A program made the translations under genes and the position numbers. Positions 37,127-45,791 of a stretch of DNA of 64,000 nt are shown here, one piece after another; the stretch's first letter is position 1, and each line of letters begins with the position of its first letter. The notes under the pieces are model-generated. The model was given only the letters and a program-made list of their open reading frames with translations. It was not told the origin of the DNA and did no database searches. The DNA comes from Mesorhizobium erdmanii USDA 3471 (GTDB lineage Bacteria > Pseudomonadota > Alphaproteobacteria > Rhizobiales > Rhizobiaceae): positions 271,227 to 335,226 of the forward strand of contig NZ_KI421454.1 in assembly GCF_000472705.1 (NCBI RefSeq). The letters run 5' to 3'.

Positions 37127-37984
37127 ATGGATAAGTGGAAACATGGGCCGCAGAGACGCGCAATCCAGAGTGGAATTGCCGCGCTCGTAGTCGCAGTGAT
37201 GGTGCTCGCCTCATTAGCCGGTTCGGCTTCGGCGCAGTCGCTGCTGGAGAAGATCAAGAACGGAGAGACGATCCGAGTCGGCTTCTCCAACGAGGTTCCC
37301 TGGGCCTATCCCGGCGAGAACAACCAGCCGCTCGGCTTCGTCAATGCGATGACGACCGACATGCTGAAGAAGCTGGGCACGACCAAGGTCGAGCCGGTGG
37401 TGACCGAATGGGGCTCGCTCATTCCGGGCCTGCAGGCGGGTCGCTTCGACATCATCACGGGCGGCATGTACATCCTGCCGGAGCGCTGCCGCAACGTGCT
37501 GTTCACGGACCCGATCGTCAAGGCCACTGACGCGCTTATTGTTCCGGCTGGCAATCCGGAAAACCTTCACTCCTATCAGGATGTACACGACAAGAGCCTC
37601 ACCTTCGCCACCGGCGCGGGCTACAGCGAAATCGCGCTCATGCGCAAGCTCGGCGTCCCCGACGACAAGATCATGCAGGTCGCCGGCCCGGCGGAAATCC
37701 TCCAAGCGGTGAAGTCCGGCCGTGCCGCCGCCGGTTCGGGCGCCTACTTCACCATGAAGGAGTTCACTGACAAAGACGATAGTGTCGCGCTGGTCCCGGT
37801 TGGTAACAACTATTATTCGGGCCTCGCGTTCCTGCCGAACCAGCAGGCGGAGGTAGATGCCTTCAACGCCGTACTGAAAGACTATATCGGTTCGGACGAG
37901 ATGATGGTGTCAGTCGGCAAATACGGCTATACTAAAGCCAACCTGCCGGATGGCAAGACGACTGCCGAGCTCTGCGAGCATTGA
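37127..37984 (+). CDS. ehuB: Ectoine/hydroxyectoine-type ABC transporter substrate-binding protein EhuB
   Basis: Periplasmic type-II binding protein, 285 residues. A Sec signal peptide (hydrophobic 19-37, cleavage after SASA) precedes QSLLEKIKNGETIRVGFSNE. Family marks are EVPWAYPGENNQPLGFVNA, EWGSLIPGLQAGRFDIITGG and PERCRNVLFTDP, the last two matching the characteristic EhuB block. GGAGGA precedes ATG 37127. It is first in ehuBCDA, under promoter module C. In S. meliloti EhuB binds ectoine and hydroxyectoine; here the ligand could be a related cyclic or diamino compound. A second copy is at 59898-60785. Confidence 0.88.
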   Translation: MDKWKHGPQRRAIQSGIAALVVAVMVLASLAGSASAQSLLEKIKNGETIRVGFSNEVPWAYPGENNQPLGFVNAMTTDMLKKLGTTKVEPVVTEWGSLIPGLQAGRFDIITGGMYILPERCRNVLFTDPIVKATDALIVPAGNPENLHSYQDVHDKSLTFATGAGYSEIALMRKLGVPDDKIMQVAGPAEILQAVKSGRAAAGSGAYFTMKEFTDKDDSVALVPVGNNYYSGLAFLPNQQAEVDAFNAVLKDYIGSDEMMVSVGKYGYTKANLPDGKTTAELCEH

Positions 37985-37985
37985 T

Positions 37986-38036
37986 GCCAGGCCAGGAATT
38001 GCCATCCATACGCCACACCGCCTTCCCGGGCCTGGC
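37986..38036 (+). terminator. Intercistronic hairpin between ehuB and ehuC
   Basis: Arms GCCAGGCC (37986-37993) and GGCCTGGC (38029-38036) around a 35-nt loop, directly after the ehuB stop. Similar hairpins follow the binding-protein genes at 1564 and 59857. Probably stabilises the ehuB part of the mRNA. Confidence 0.5.
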
Positions 38037-38062
38037 CGGGGGCGCTCAGCGAGGGGAAGGAC

Positions 38063-38737
38063 ATGATGAACGAGTTAGCGCTCGGCTTCAGCGTTGCAGC
38101 GCTCGCCAAGGGCGTCATAATCACCCTCGTAGTGACCCTCGCGTCATCGCTGGTGGCGATCGTCCTTGGGCTGATCGTTGGCCTGATCCGGATCTCGCTC
38201 CTTTGGCCGCTGCGCTGGTTTGGCGTCGCCTATATCGAATTCTTCCGTGGGACATCGATGCTGGTGCAGGTCTACTGGTGGTTCTTTGTGTTGCCTATCT
38301 TCGGGGTCGCGTTATCACCCTGGACCGTCGCGATCTTCGGTATCGGCATGAACGTGTCCGGTTACGGTGCCGAGCTGGTCCGCGCTGCCATCCAGGGTGT
38401 CGACCGCGGCCAGTATGAAGCCAGCATCGCGCTCAACTTGCCGCGGCTCACCGCGATGCGGCGTATCTTCTTGCCCCAGGCGATCCGCGCCATGCTGCCT
38501 GCCTGGGGCAACCTGCTCATCGATCTGCTCAAGAGTACCTCGCTTATCTTCTTCATCACCATTACAGAGCTCACCACCGCCTCCAAGCTTGCTGCCGACG
38601 CCACCGGTAACTACCTGCTGTTCTTCGCGGTGGCCCTGTTCGGCTATTACGTCATCGCGCGCGCGCTCATCACGCCCTTGGTGCGTTGGCTGGAACGCCG
38701 CTTCTCGCGGGGCTTTGTGCGGGAGGCACAGGCGTGA
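38063..38737 (+). CDS. ehuC: EhuC, polar amino acid/ectoine-type ABC permease
   Basis: Inner-membrane permease of the His/Glu/Gln/Arg/opine family, 224 residues. The N-terminal segment ALAKGVIITLVVTLASSLVA, YIEFFRGTSMLVQVYWWFFV and the EAA loop ASIALNLPRLTAMRRIFLPQ AIR (about 122-144) are diagnostic. The start has AAGGAC upstream; ATG 38066 is equally possible. The stop overlaps the ehuD GTG by 4 bp, so the two permeases are translated together and should form a heterodimer. Confidence 0.9.
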   Translation: MMNELALGFSVAALAKGVIITLVVTLASSLVAIVLGLIVGLIRISLLWPLRWFGVAYIEFFRGTSMLVQVYWWFFVLPIFGVALSPWTVAIFGIGMNVSGYGAELVRAAIQGVDRGQYEASIALNLPRLTAMRRIFLPQAIRAMLPAWGNLLIDLLKSTSLIFFITITELTTASKLAADATGNYLLFFAVALFGYYVIARALITPLVRWLERRFSRGFVREAQA

Positions 38738-39402
38738 GCCTTTGGGACTGGTCCTATGTCTGGCAGGCGTTCCCATATCTCTATCGGGGCGCGATTGTCA
38801 CAGTTGAGGCCACGCTGCTCGGCTTCGCGATCGCGCTGGTGCTGGGCTTGGTCTTCGCGCTGATCCGCCAGTCGCCGAACCGCTACATCTCCACAGCGAT
38901 GGCGGAGATCGTGGAGTTCATCCGCTCCACGCCGCTGCTGTTGCAGGTGTTCTTCGTTTATTTCGTTGGACCTCAGTTCGGCATCGTCATCCCTGCCTGG
39001 ACAGTTGGCATCGGCGTGCTCGGTATACATTATGCCGCCTATTGCTCGGAGTGCTACCGCGGCGGGATAGAGAATGTGGAAGGGGGCCAATGGGAGGCCT
39101 GCACAGCGCTCAACCTGTCGCCGGCGCGGAGCTGGCGCGCCATCATCCTTCCGCAGGCGATCCCGCCCATCGTGCCGGGCCTCGGCAACTACTTCATCGG
39201 CATGTTCAAGGACACACCGATCCTGGCCGCCATCGCAATCCTCGAGATGCTGCAACAGGCGAAGAATTTCGGAAGTGACAATTATCGCTACGTCGAGGCG
39301 ATCACCATGGCCGGCTTGTTCTACCTCGTGTTCAGTTTGGCCGCTTCCGCAATCATCCAGTCGGTGAGCTTCTGGCTCAACCGTCGCTACCATCTCCAGT
39401 AG
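38734..39402 (+). CDS. ehuD: EhuD, polar amino acid/ectoine-type ABC permease
   Basis: Inner-membrane permease, 222 residues from GTG 38734 (GTGA overlap with ehuC; GGGAGG upstream); an earlier in-frame start would lie deep in ehuC. Marks: IVEFIRSTPLLLQVFFVYFV, the EAA loop ACTALNLSPARSWRAIILPQ AIPPIVPGLGNY and FKDTPILAAIAILEML. It forms the membrane channel with EhuC. Confidence 0.9.
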   Translation: MSLWDWSYVWQAFPYLYRGAIVTVEATLLGFAIALVLGLVFALIRQSPNRYISTAMAEIVEFIRSTPLLLQVFFVYFVGPQFGIVIPAWTVGIGVLGIHYAAYCSECYRGGIENVEGGQWEACTALNLSPARSWRAIILPQAIPPIVPGLGNYFIGMFKDTPILAAIAILEMLQQAKNFGSDNYRYVEAITMAGLFYLVFSLAASAIIQSVSFWLNRRYHLQ

Positions 39403-39412
39403 GAGGTCCGCC

Positions 39413-40282
39413 ATGAGCGAAACCATAGTCGGCTTGGAGAACCTCACTAAGCGCTGTAGCGTGCTGGAGGAACTCAAATTAGGCATCGCGCGCACCGAGA
39501 AAGTCATGAGCGAACCTATGGTCCGTTTTGAGAACGTCGCAAAGCGCTACGGCACGCTTAGCGTGCTGGATGAACTCAATCTCGACATTGCCCGCAACGA
39601 GAAGGTGTGCATCATCGGTCCCTCCGGTTCGGGCAAAACCACCGTGCTGCGGATGCTGATGACGCTGGAGCGCATTAATGAGGGGGTGATTTGGGTAGAC
39701 GGGGAGCCGCTCACGCACATGCGGAAGAACGGCCAGATGGTGCCGGCGAATGAGCGTCATTTGCGGCGTGTGCGCGGCAAAATTGGCATGGTGTTCCAGC
39801 ACTTCAACCTGTTCCCGCACATGACCGCCCTGCAGAACTGCGTGGAGGCGCCGATCTCGGTGCTCGGGCTGTCCAGACAGGAGGCTGAGACCCGAGCGGC
39901 GGAGCTGCTCGATATGGTCGGGCTCAGCGACAAGAAGAACCATTTCCCGATCCAGCTCTCCGGCGGCCAAAAGCAGCGCGTGGCGATCGCTCGGGCGCTG
40001 GCAATGCGACCCAAGGTGATGCTGTTCGACGAGGTTACATCGGCGCTTGATCCAGAGCTCGTCGGAGAGGTGCTCAACGTCATCCGTAAGCTCGGCACAG
40101 AGCATGACCTCACAATGCTGATGGTCACGCACCAGATGGCCTTTGCCAAGGAGTTCTCCGACCGCGTCTGCTTCTTTTACGGCGGCAAGATTGCCGAACA
40201 AGGCCCGCCCGACCAGCTCTTCGGCGATCCGCAGCACGAGCGGACCCGACAATTTCTCAGCGCTGTGCTTGAGGCCAGGTAG
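39413..40282 (+). CDS. ehuA: EhuA ATP-binding protein with duplicated N-terminus
   Basis: Cytoplasmic ATPase of the ehu importer. Walker A GPSGSGKTT, Q-loop FQHFNLFPHM, signature LSGGQKQRVAIARA, Walker B VMLFDEVTSALD and H-loop VTHQMAFAKE are intact. From ATG 39413 (perfect AGGAGG) it has 289 residues, about 32 more than usual, because the N-terminus is repeated: residues 1-31 (MSETIVGLENLTKR...ARTEKV) copy residues 32-65 (MSEPMVRFENVAKR...ARNEKV). The second ATG (39506) corresponds to the normal family start but has only a weak ribosome site. Both starts are possible. Confidence 0.9.
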   Translation: MSETIVGLENLTKRCSVLEELKLGIARTEKVMSEPMVRFENVAKRYGTLSVLDELNLDIARNEKVCIIGPSGSGKTTVLRMLMTLERINEGVIWVDGEPLTHMRKNGQMVPANERHLRRVRGKIGMVFQHFNLFPHMTALQNCVEAPISVLGLSRQEAETRAAELLDMVGLSDKKNHFPIQLSGGQKQRVAIARALAMRPKVMLFDEVTSALDPELVGEVLNVIRKLGTEHDLTMLMVTHQMAFAKEFSDRVCFFYGGKIAEQGPPDQLFGDPQHERTRQFLSAVLEAR

Positions 40283-40438
40283 GAAAGGATGCGTGGTTGA
40301 AGGTAGCCGCGATCTGGCAGGACTTGCGCATGTTCTCAATTGGCTCGCTGCAAGAGCCACCTACCAAAAGGATATCGCCGGATCCTCGGCGCATACTGGC
40401 AGAGATTGCCTCCGCCAGGTGCGGCGGTCGTCGTGATG
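40283..40438. other. Convergent intergenic region
   Basis: 156 bp between the ends of ehuA and the minus-strand M24 gene. No clear terminator with a U-run was seen. Confidence 0.4.
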
Positions 40439-41617
40439 CTATCGAACGTAGAGCTTCCGTTCGTAGTTGGTGATCATCTCGCAGCCTGTCTCGGTAACGC
40501 GCACCGTTTCGCTGGTGCCGACATCGGCGAAGCCGAACGCCTTGACCATCGACGGAATGTGGAAGGTCATATTGGCTTGCAACAGCCGGGTCTCTCCGCG
40601 CTTGAAGGACAGAATGTGTCCTTCGCCCCAATCCGGTGGATAGTTGATACCTATCGAATATCCGGTACGCTTGAAGCGACCTTCGTACCCCCCCGCGTTG
40701 ACCGTGTCAGACCAAATGCTCCAGACCTCGCCGAGCGGACGATCCGGTCGGATGCCATCGATCATGTTTTCCAGCGCGCGGCGGGAAACATCTTCCATTT
40801 TTTCCAGTTCACGGTTTGACGGACTGACTACCGAGGCGCGCATGAGCGCCGCGCTGTAGCGCCTCACGGTTCCGGACAGCTCGAGGAACACCGGGTCGCC
40901 TTCTCGGAGAACGCGCCCCGACCAGGTGCCGTGCGCATAGCTTGTTCGAACACCCGAAGTCACGAACGGCGGATAGCCGGGGTATTCACTACCTTTCAGC
41001 GTGACTTCTCGCTGGATCTCAGCGGCGATATCATTTTCATTGGCTCCTGCACGGATCTGACCGATGCCAGCTTTCATGCCAGCCTCCGCGATCCTCGCTG
41101 CTTGGCGGATGTACTGCAGCTCGGCGTCTGATTTGACTACACGGATCGCTTCGACGATCATTGATCCGTCTTCGAACTGGGCGTCTGGAAGTAGCGACTT
41201 GAGATTTTCATAATCCGCGATGGTGAAGAACCACGACTTTTTTTCGAACCCGATCCGTGATTTCGCATAACCCAGGTCACGGAGCGTCTGTGCAAGTAGT
41301 TCGAGCGGGACTTCGTGGTCCATGTAGCTCGCGCTTCTGTCGATCCAGGAAAAGGCACGGACGTTAACCTCTTCGATGCCTCGGGTCAGGTGAAGCGGCT
41401 CATCGTCAATCGGGATGAGCAGGTATTGCGCCGAAGCGTAACCCAGCGTGGTGTATCCGCTCAAGTACAGCATATTTTCGGGGACCGTCACCACGAGCAG
41501 GTCAAGGTTTCGGCTCAAAATACCTTCACGAACTGCCTTCAGGCGAGTTTGGTACTCAGTTACCGCGAACGCGAGGTCCTTCTCGACCCTAACGCTGTCA
41601 ATGCCGGAGACTTTCAT
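40439..41617 (-). CDS. M24-family ectoine-hydrolase/creatinase-like enzyme (EutD/DoeA-like), copy 2
   Basis: Cytoplasmic hydrolase, 392 residues: creatinase domain (about 1-165) and M24 domain. The segment TGYSIGINYPPDWGEGHILS and ANMTFHIPSM are typical of the EutD/DoeA group. Canonical aminopeptidase metal ligands are absent (VFLELSGTVRRYSAALMRAS instead of the D...D pair), which fits a creatinase-like mechanism. In known ehu/eut clusters this enzyme opens the ectoine ring to N-acetyl-diaminobutyrate. It is convergent to ehuA, with a dyad-like site (41704-41722) about 90 bp upstream. Paralogue at 5716-6909. Confidence 0.86.
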   Translation of the reverse strand: MKVSGIDSVRVEKDLAFAVTEYQTRLKAVREGILSRNLDLLVVTVPENMLYLSGYTTLGYASAQYLLIPIDDEPLHLTRGIEEVNVRAFSWIDRSASYMDHEVPLELLAQTLRDLGYAKSRIGFEKKSWFFTIADYENLKSLLPDAQFEDGSMIVEAIRVVKSDAELQYIRQAARIAEAGMKAGIGQIRAGANENDIAAEIQREVTLKGSEYPGYPPFVTSGVRTSYAHGTWSGRVLREGDPVFLELSGTVRRYSAALMRASVVSPSNRELEKMEDVSRRALENMIDGIRPDRPLGEVWSIWSDTVNAGGYEGRFKRTGYSIGINYPPDWGEGHILSFKRGETRLLQANMTFHIPSMVKAFGFADVGTSETVRVTETGCEMITNYERKLYVR

Positions 41618-41703
41618 GGATGCCTTTGTGGGATCAATTGTTGAATTTGTAGTCAGAACAGTACCATCGGCGCCGACGCCGTCTTCAGTAAGATCGCCAT
41701 ATT

Positions 41704-41722
41704 CTCGCAGAAAAGCTGCGTT
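41704..41722 (-). promoter_or_regulatory. Weaker 19-bp dyad (site G) upstream of M24 gene
   Basis: CTCGCAGAAAAGCTGCGTT matches the dyad family at 14 of 19 positions and contains a perfect inverted repeat CGCAG-AAAAG-CTGCG. It lies 87 bp upstream of the M24 start. The rest of 41618-42224 shows no gene. Confidence 0.4.
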
Positions 41723-42224
41723 TCAGGCTATTTTTACGCATCAATGCTTAACTCTTGCCGCGATATACCGGGAACGCATGGTGGCCGGCAGCTCTCTCCA
41801 TTACTTCCCAGGCGTGCGATCCGCTGAGAAAGACGATGATCAATCTTGTATTCCGCTGGATTAATCCGGCTGACTGGCCCGCGTTGGCCAACGGGCTAAG
41901 TTCTGTAGAGTGGTCGGTCGCGGCCAATGCTTCAGGGAGGGGCAGAGCTGCTGAGGTGCGAAATGGGCGCGGCCCCGCGCTTTTCAGGCTGCAGCCCCTG
42001 CTCTCCTTGATAGCAAGACATCACTAAAGACGCGCGACCTCCACGGCGCATATCGACTATGACCTAACGAACAACCGCACATCGAATCAAGGCATATTCC
42101 AAAGAGGCCCGCGCTCGCCCGCGGTCGCGAGGAAGCACCGGCGTCACCTCGCTTCGCCGCAAGGCGTTAGGTAAGGTGACCTATTCTCGAGAAAAGGCCC
42201 CGCTTGATAGCTGCTACGGTAACT

Positions 42225-42689
42225 CTAGCCATCTATCGGAATGGCCAGAGAGGTCTTAGTTCGGTCCATGACCACCATCGTGCTGAAACCTTTCACATCG
42301 CTGTTCTCGTAGAAAAACCGACGCGAGAAGGACTCGTACTCTGCTAAGTCGCGGACGGAAACGAGCAACACAAAGTCCGCGTTTCCAGTGACGAAATAGG
42401 CACTGACAATCTCAGGTGTCCTTCGTATCGCCTGCTTGAACCGGTCGATAATATCGTAGCGGTCGCGCTCGAGGTCGATCGACACCAGCAACATTAGTGG
42501 CCGGCCTACAGCATCTGGAGATATCACTGAGACGTCCGCCTGGATCACTCCTTCGTCACGAAGGCGCTTCAACCGCCTTTGGCAGGCGGTTGCCGACACC
42601 CCTGCGAGACTGCCTAACTCTTCTGTCGTGAGCCGATTATTTTGCTGAACAGCGACGAGGAGTTTACGATCAATCCGGTCCAGTTCCAC
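42225..42689 (-). CDS. AsnC/Lrp-family transcriptional regulator, copy 2 (DoeX-like)
   Basis: DNA-binding regulator, 154 residues from a GTG start at 42689 (GAGG upstream). Winged HTH LDRIDRKLLVAVQQNNRLTT...CQRRLKRLRDEGVI and a RAM effector domain (VGRPLMLLVSIDLERDRYDI, DFVLLVSVRDLAEYESFSRR). Clearly a close paralogue of 25468-25935, with the two nearly alignable end to end. A dyad-like site overlaps its own promoter region (42716-42734), suggesting autoregulation. It stands at the downstream end of the DMFase-like operon and may control the shared catabolic regulon. Confidence 0.9.
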   Translation of the reverse strand: MELDRIDRKLLVAVQQNNRLTTEELGSLAGVSATACQRRLKRLRDEGVIQADVSVISPDAVGRPLMLLVSIDLERDRYDIIDRFKQAIRRTPEIVSAYFVTGNADFVLLVSVRDLAEYESFSRRFFYENSDVKGFSTMVVMDRTKTSLAIPIDG

Positions 42690-42715
42690 CCCGAAACCTC
42701 ACTTATCACGACTGA

Positions 42716-42734
42716 CACGCAGGTTTACTGCATG
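42716..42734 (-). promoter_or_regulatory. Weak dyad site P upstream of AsnC/Lrp copy 2
   Basis: CACGCAGGTTTACTGCATG keeps 12 of 19 positions of the dyad family and the inner GCAG/CTGC pair. It begins 27 bp upstream of the start codon, a position suited to autoregulation. Confidence 0.35.
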
Positions 42735-42833
42735 AGGGGAATTCTTACCGCTAGCTGTCTATTGGCGAAAGCCGAATCTGGGATGCGCCGCGGATTTCTT
42801 CTGAAAATATCAAAGGTGGCATTTTAGTCACCG

Positions 42834-45080
42834 TCAACCGGAAAGGCATGGCTTTAATTCTATTAGCCGGCGCTCCAACTCATCGTATCGAGCTAAAGAC
42901 TCGCCAACCACATTCTCCAAAAGCCTTGAGATGTCGTTATCGTACTCATTGAATGGGAGACTTCCGCAGAACAGGATCGAGCCCGTCGAAAAGACAAAAT
43001 TCCCCAGCGGCTTGGGAACGATGCACAGATCTGCTCGTACCTGGGCCGACTGCCACTCCGCCGTATGGATTTCCGGCCAGAACGCCTTCTCCGGTGCGCA
43101 GAAATATTCCCCCGGAATACCTTCAGTGGTAGCAAGCACTACCGTCTCGGGGGGCGTGCCGAGGCTTGCGTCGACGACATCTACCTCAAAACCTGCAGCG
43201 CCACCTCCCGAGTACCCGAAGCCGCCGAATTCTTTGCTTTGGATGCCTTCAAAAAACCTTGCGAACCGCTCATCGTACGACGCCGGGGTCCGGACGAAGT
43301 GCGTACCAAGGAAGTCGCCATGCGCCGACATTCCTATTCCGAATATCCTTTGCGGAGGTCTGTCGTTCTTCAACCACAGCCCACCATTCTGGCCGTCAAA
43401 TGCGTGGAAATACTCCCCCGGCTCACACTCCCAGCCCCTTGCTCCAGCCTCTGCCCGTCGGATTTCAATGGCACCAGGAAACAGCTCGTTGGTTGCGATG
43501 CGCCAGTAAAAGCCATTACCTCCCAAATATCCGAAGCCTCCACCGCTGGAGATATAACTTTCGATAGCGTCGAGAGTCCTCTTCGTGTGGTATTCCGGAT
43601 GCGTAACCGTGAGTACCAGCGAGTAGCCCGCTAACGCGGCCGTCCCTTCATCCTGCAAATCATGGTCCGTGACAATATCAACAGAAATGCCCTTGGCGCG
43701 GCACCAAGAAACTAGGTGCATATCAGCCGGGAAATGCCGAAGCCCAGAGCCATAATGGTCTACATAGGCGAAATATCCGGGACGCATGTTGAGTTGCGGT
43801 CGAAGTATAGAACTGAACATAATACCAGTGCCATCGGCATGCAGATCATAAAGGGACCGACCGTATTGAGGATATTCCGCTGGATGGTAGGGGTATGATT
43901 TCCATTCGTCTCGGCGTTTGACATATTCGGCGCCGAAATTCGAACGGGGGTGATTTGCATAGGCAACATAGGTGAAAGTCGAAAAAAGTATGGCAATCCT
44001 TGCCCTGCAAGACTGTTTGGACGGCCGCACAAAGAATGGAATGATATCCTCGGCACCGCCGCATCTCAGTCGGATGCCGTAAACACCACTGGGCAGGTCT
44101 GGCGCTGTATCAAAGGTGAAATCTGTGTCCCACTTCGCATCATAGAGATCGGTTTCATGGAAATGGACCGCCGCATACTCGTCGGGCGCGTGGCGCCAGC
44201 ACATCTCCGTGCCCGACCAGTGCGAGCCGCGTACGGCTCTAGTGGGCAAGTTGAAAAGTTGTCCATCAAGCCTCAACGGGCCAGTGTCACGGATTGTCGA
44301 CGTCGACATTTCCAGACCAAAATTCCAACACGCGAGCATCGTGTCAGGCATTGGCTGTGTGCCGTCGAGTCTTTGCGGCAATTGAGTCCCACGAAGGAGA
44401 GTAGGTGCTTCAAGCCGACCGTTGAAAAAAAATTCGAGCATCGAGCAGTCAGCATCGCGCGGCGTCGCAGCCAGTACCACCTTTTCATTTGCGCTTTTCT
44501 GATTGTATCCGAAGACTTGGTGTCCGACGATTTGTAATCCGTCAGCTACATTGTACCCGACGACATCCAACGCATGGCCATGCACTGCAATGCGCAGTTC
44601 GTACCACTGGCCAATTCTTAAGCTGAGTTCCTTGAAACTCACTTGGGCTGGCGTGCGACAGACGAGCTGGGTATCTGTGATGGCGATGGAAACAGATATG
44701 CCCTCCAAGTCGGCGAAGGAGAACAAGGTCTGCGGAGACGAACGTAGCAGCCGAGGCTGAAACCGGATGGAGAACGTATTTTCCCTCAGATCTGCGCCTT
44801 GCAGAGGGATGACTCCATAAGAACCCAGCTGTATTTGCTTGGAGACCGAAGGATATGCCCCCTCAAAAGGCGAGGCAACCGGCCTTAGGTCCAAACCGGG
44901 TCCCTTTGGGTTAGGGTCTGCTGAGAAAATCCTCACTAGGTCTGCAGCGTAGTCCTGCGTAAAGCTGCTGGAAACTTTGACCTCGATGCTTTCACCCGCA
45001 CGGACCGAGAGGCGGTTGGTATATCCAATCAGACAAGCGGTTTGGATATCTCCCGCGCGAGGTGAAATCGACGCATTCAT
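42834..45080 (-). CDS. N,N-dimethylformamidase large (beta)-subunit-like protein
   Basis: Large cytoplasmic protein, 748 residues from ATG 45080. The N-terminus GYTNRLSVRAGESIEVKVSS and DLVRIFSADPNPKGPGL are the opening blocks of the DMFase beta family. A concanavalin-like middle (about 150-260) follows, then a C-terminal glutamine-amidotransferase-like domain with YAYANHPRSN-type residues, DLHADGTGIMFSSILRPQLN and FGYLGGNGFYWRIA. Known members hydrolyse N-substituted formamides using a tyrosine-ligated iron site; the small alpha subunit is not seen nearby. A GTG at 45167 would add 29 residues and follows the GNAT stop directly. Probably cleaves an N-methyl or N-substituted amide. Confidence 0.83.
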   Translation of the reverse strand: MNASISPRAGDIQTACLIGYTNRLSVRAGESIEVKVSSSFTQDYAADLVRIFSADPNPKGPGLDLRPVASPFEGAYPSVSKQIQLGSYGVIPLQGADLRENTFSIRFQPRLLRSSPQTLFSFADLEGISVSIAITDTQLVCRTPAQVSFKELSLRIGQWYELRIAVHGHALDVVGYNVADGLQIVGHQVFGYNQKSANEKVVLAATPRDADCSMLEFFFNGRLEAPTLLRGTQLPQRLDGTQPMPDTMLACWNFGLEMSTSTIRDTGPLRLDGQLFNLPTRAVRGSHWSGTEMCWRHAPDEYAAVHFHETDLYDAKWDTDFTFDTAPDLPSGVYGIRLRCGGAEDIIPFFVRPSKQSCRARIAILFSTFTYVAYANHPRSNFGAEYVKRRDEWKSYPYHPAEYPQYGRSLYDLHADGTGIMFSSILRPQLNMRPGYFAYVDHYGSGLRHFPADMHLVSWCRAKGISVDIVTDHDLQDEGTAALAGYSLVLTVTHPEYHTKRTLDAIESYISSGGGFGYLGGNGFYWRIATNELFPGAIEIRRAEAGARGWECEPGEYFHAFDGQNGGLWLKNDRPPQRIFGIGMSAHGDFLGTHFVRTPASYDERFARFFEGIQSKEFGGFGYSGGGAAGFEVDVVDASLGTPPETVVLATTEGIPGEYFCAPEKAFWPEIHTAEWQSAQVRADLCIVPKPLGNFVFSTGSILFCGSLPFNEYDNDISRLLENVVGESLARYDELERRLIELKPCLSG

Positions 45081-45168
45081 CGAATGGGTACCTGAGCCTT
45101 GCTGTGTCAACCGTACGTGCATGACAAGCGTTCTGAGTACGGTGTCTCTTCGTTCTTCAGATGTCACA

Positions 45169-45696
45169 TTACCCAGAAATGGGTAGAACTTCGTCGGCTC
45201 TCCCGCTTTTCCAATCGGACCGCTCGAAGGCCATGATCAGCTCGTCGCAAAGCTTTCCGCGAAAAATAGAGCACCCGCGCGCCACGCTTTCAAGCTTGAA
45301 ACCGATCGCCTCGTAACTTCTCCTCGCGTTCAGATTTTCGGGAAAACAACCAAGCCGAAGGCGGTCCACCAAAGATTCGGCAAATACAGTTTCGATTAGC
45401 GCAGACATCATGGCGCGACCGTACCCCCCCCCTTGTTTCGTCACGGCGAGCCGCTTAACGAAAATCGAAGTTTCCGCTGCTCGCCAACCATTCGAGATCG
45501 CGAAGCCCACAGGGATGCCGTCAGATTCCGCCAGAAAATATCGATAGTCCGGATCAGCGATGGCGGTCAGATGCTGAGACTCGTTCCATTGGTCGATAAA
45601 ATCCCTATACGCTGGGATCTGCTCTGTTCGGATAATGAACGAAATGTCGGTGGGCAAAGCCCGCCTGAGAAAAACGCACGGCCGCCTGTCCGCCAT
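45169..45696 (-). CDS. GNAT-family N-acetyltransferase
   Basis: Acetyltransferase, 175 residues from ATG 45696 (GAGGAAC upstream). Motifs are FLRRALPTDISFIIRTEQIP at the N-terminus, VKRLAVTKQGGGYGRAMMSA (acetyl-CoA loop, QGGGYG for Q..G.G) and NARRSYEAIGFKLE. It lies between the binding-protein gene and the DMFase-like gene on the same strand with short gaps, so it is likely co-transcribed. Could modify an amine released by the DMFase-like enzyme. Confidence 0.85.
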   Translation of the reverse strand: MADRRPCVFLRRALPTDISFIIRTEQIPAYRDFIDQWNESQHLTAIADPDYRYFLAESDGIPVGFAISNGWRAAETSIFVKRLAVTKQGGGYGRAMMSALIETVFAESLVDRLRLGCFPENLNARRSYEAIGFKLESVARGCSIFRGKLCDELIMAFERSDWKSGRADEVLPISG

Positions 45697-45791
45697 AGTA
45701 CCCAAAGTTCCTCACCAATAGGCATCTGCGGGGTACGCAGGCTGCACCAGACGCAAGTTAGCGCCCGGTGCAACCCGCCCCTATTGAGCTG

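Noticed and set aside
38315..40360. Long minus-strand frames opposite ehuC, ehuD and ehuA
   Set aside because: High-GC codon shadow of well-identified plus-strand genes; composition rich in Arg, His and Gln without domains.
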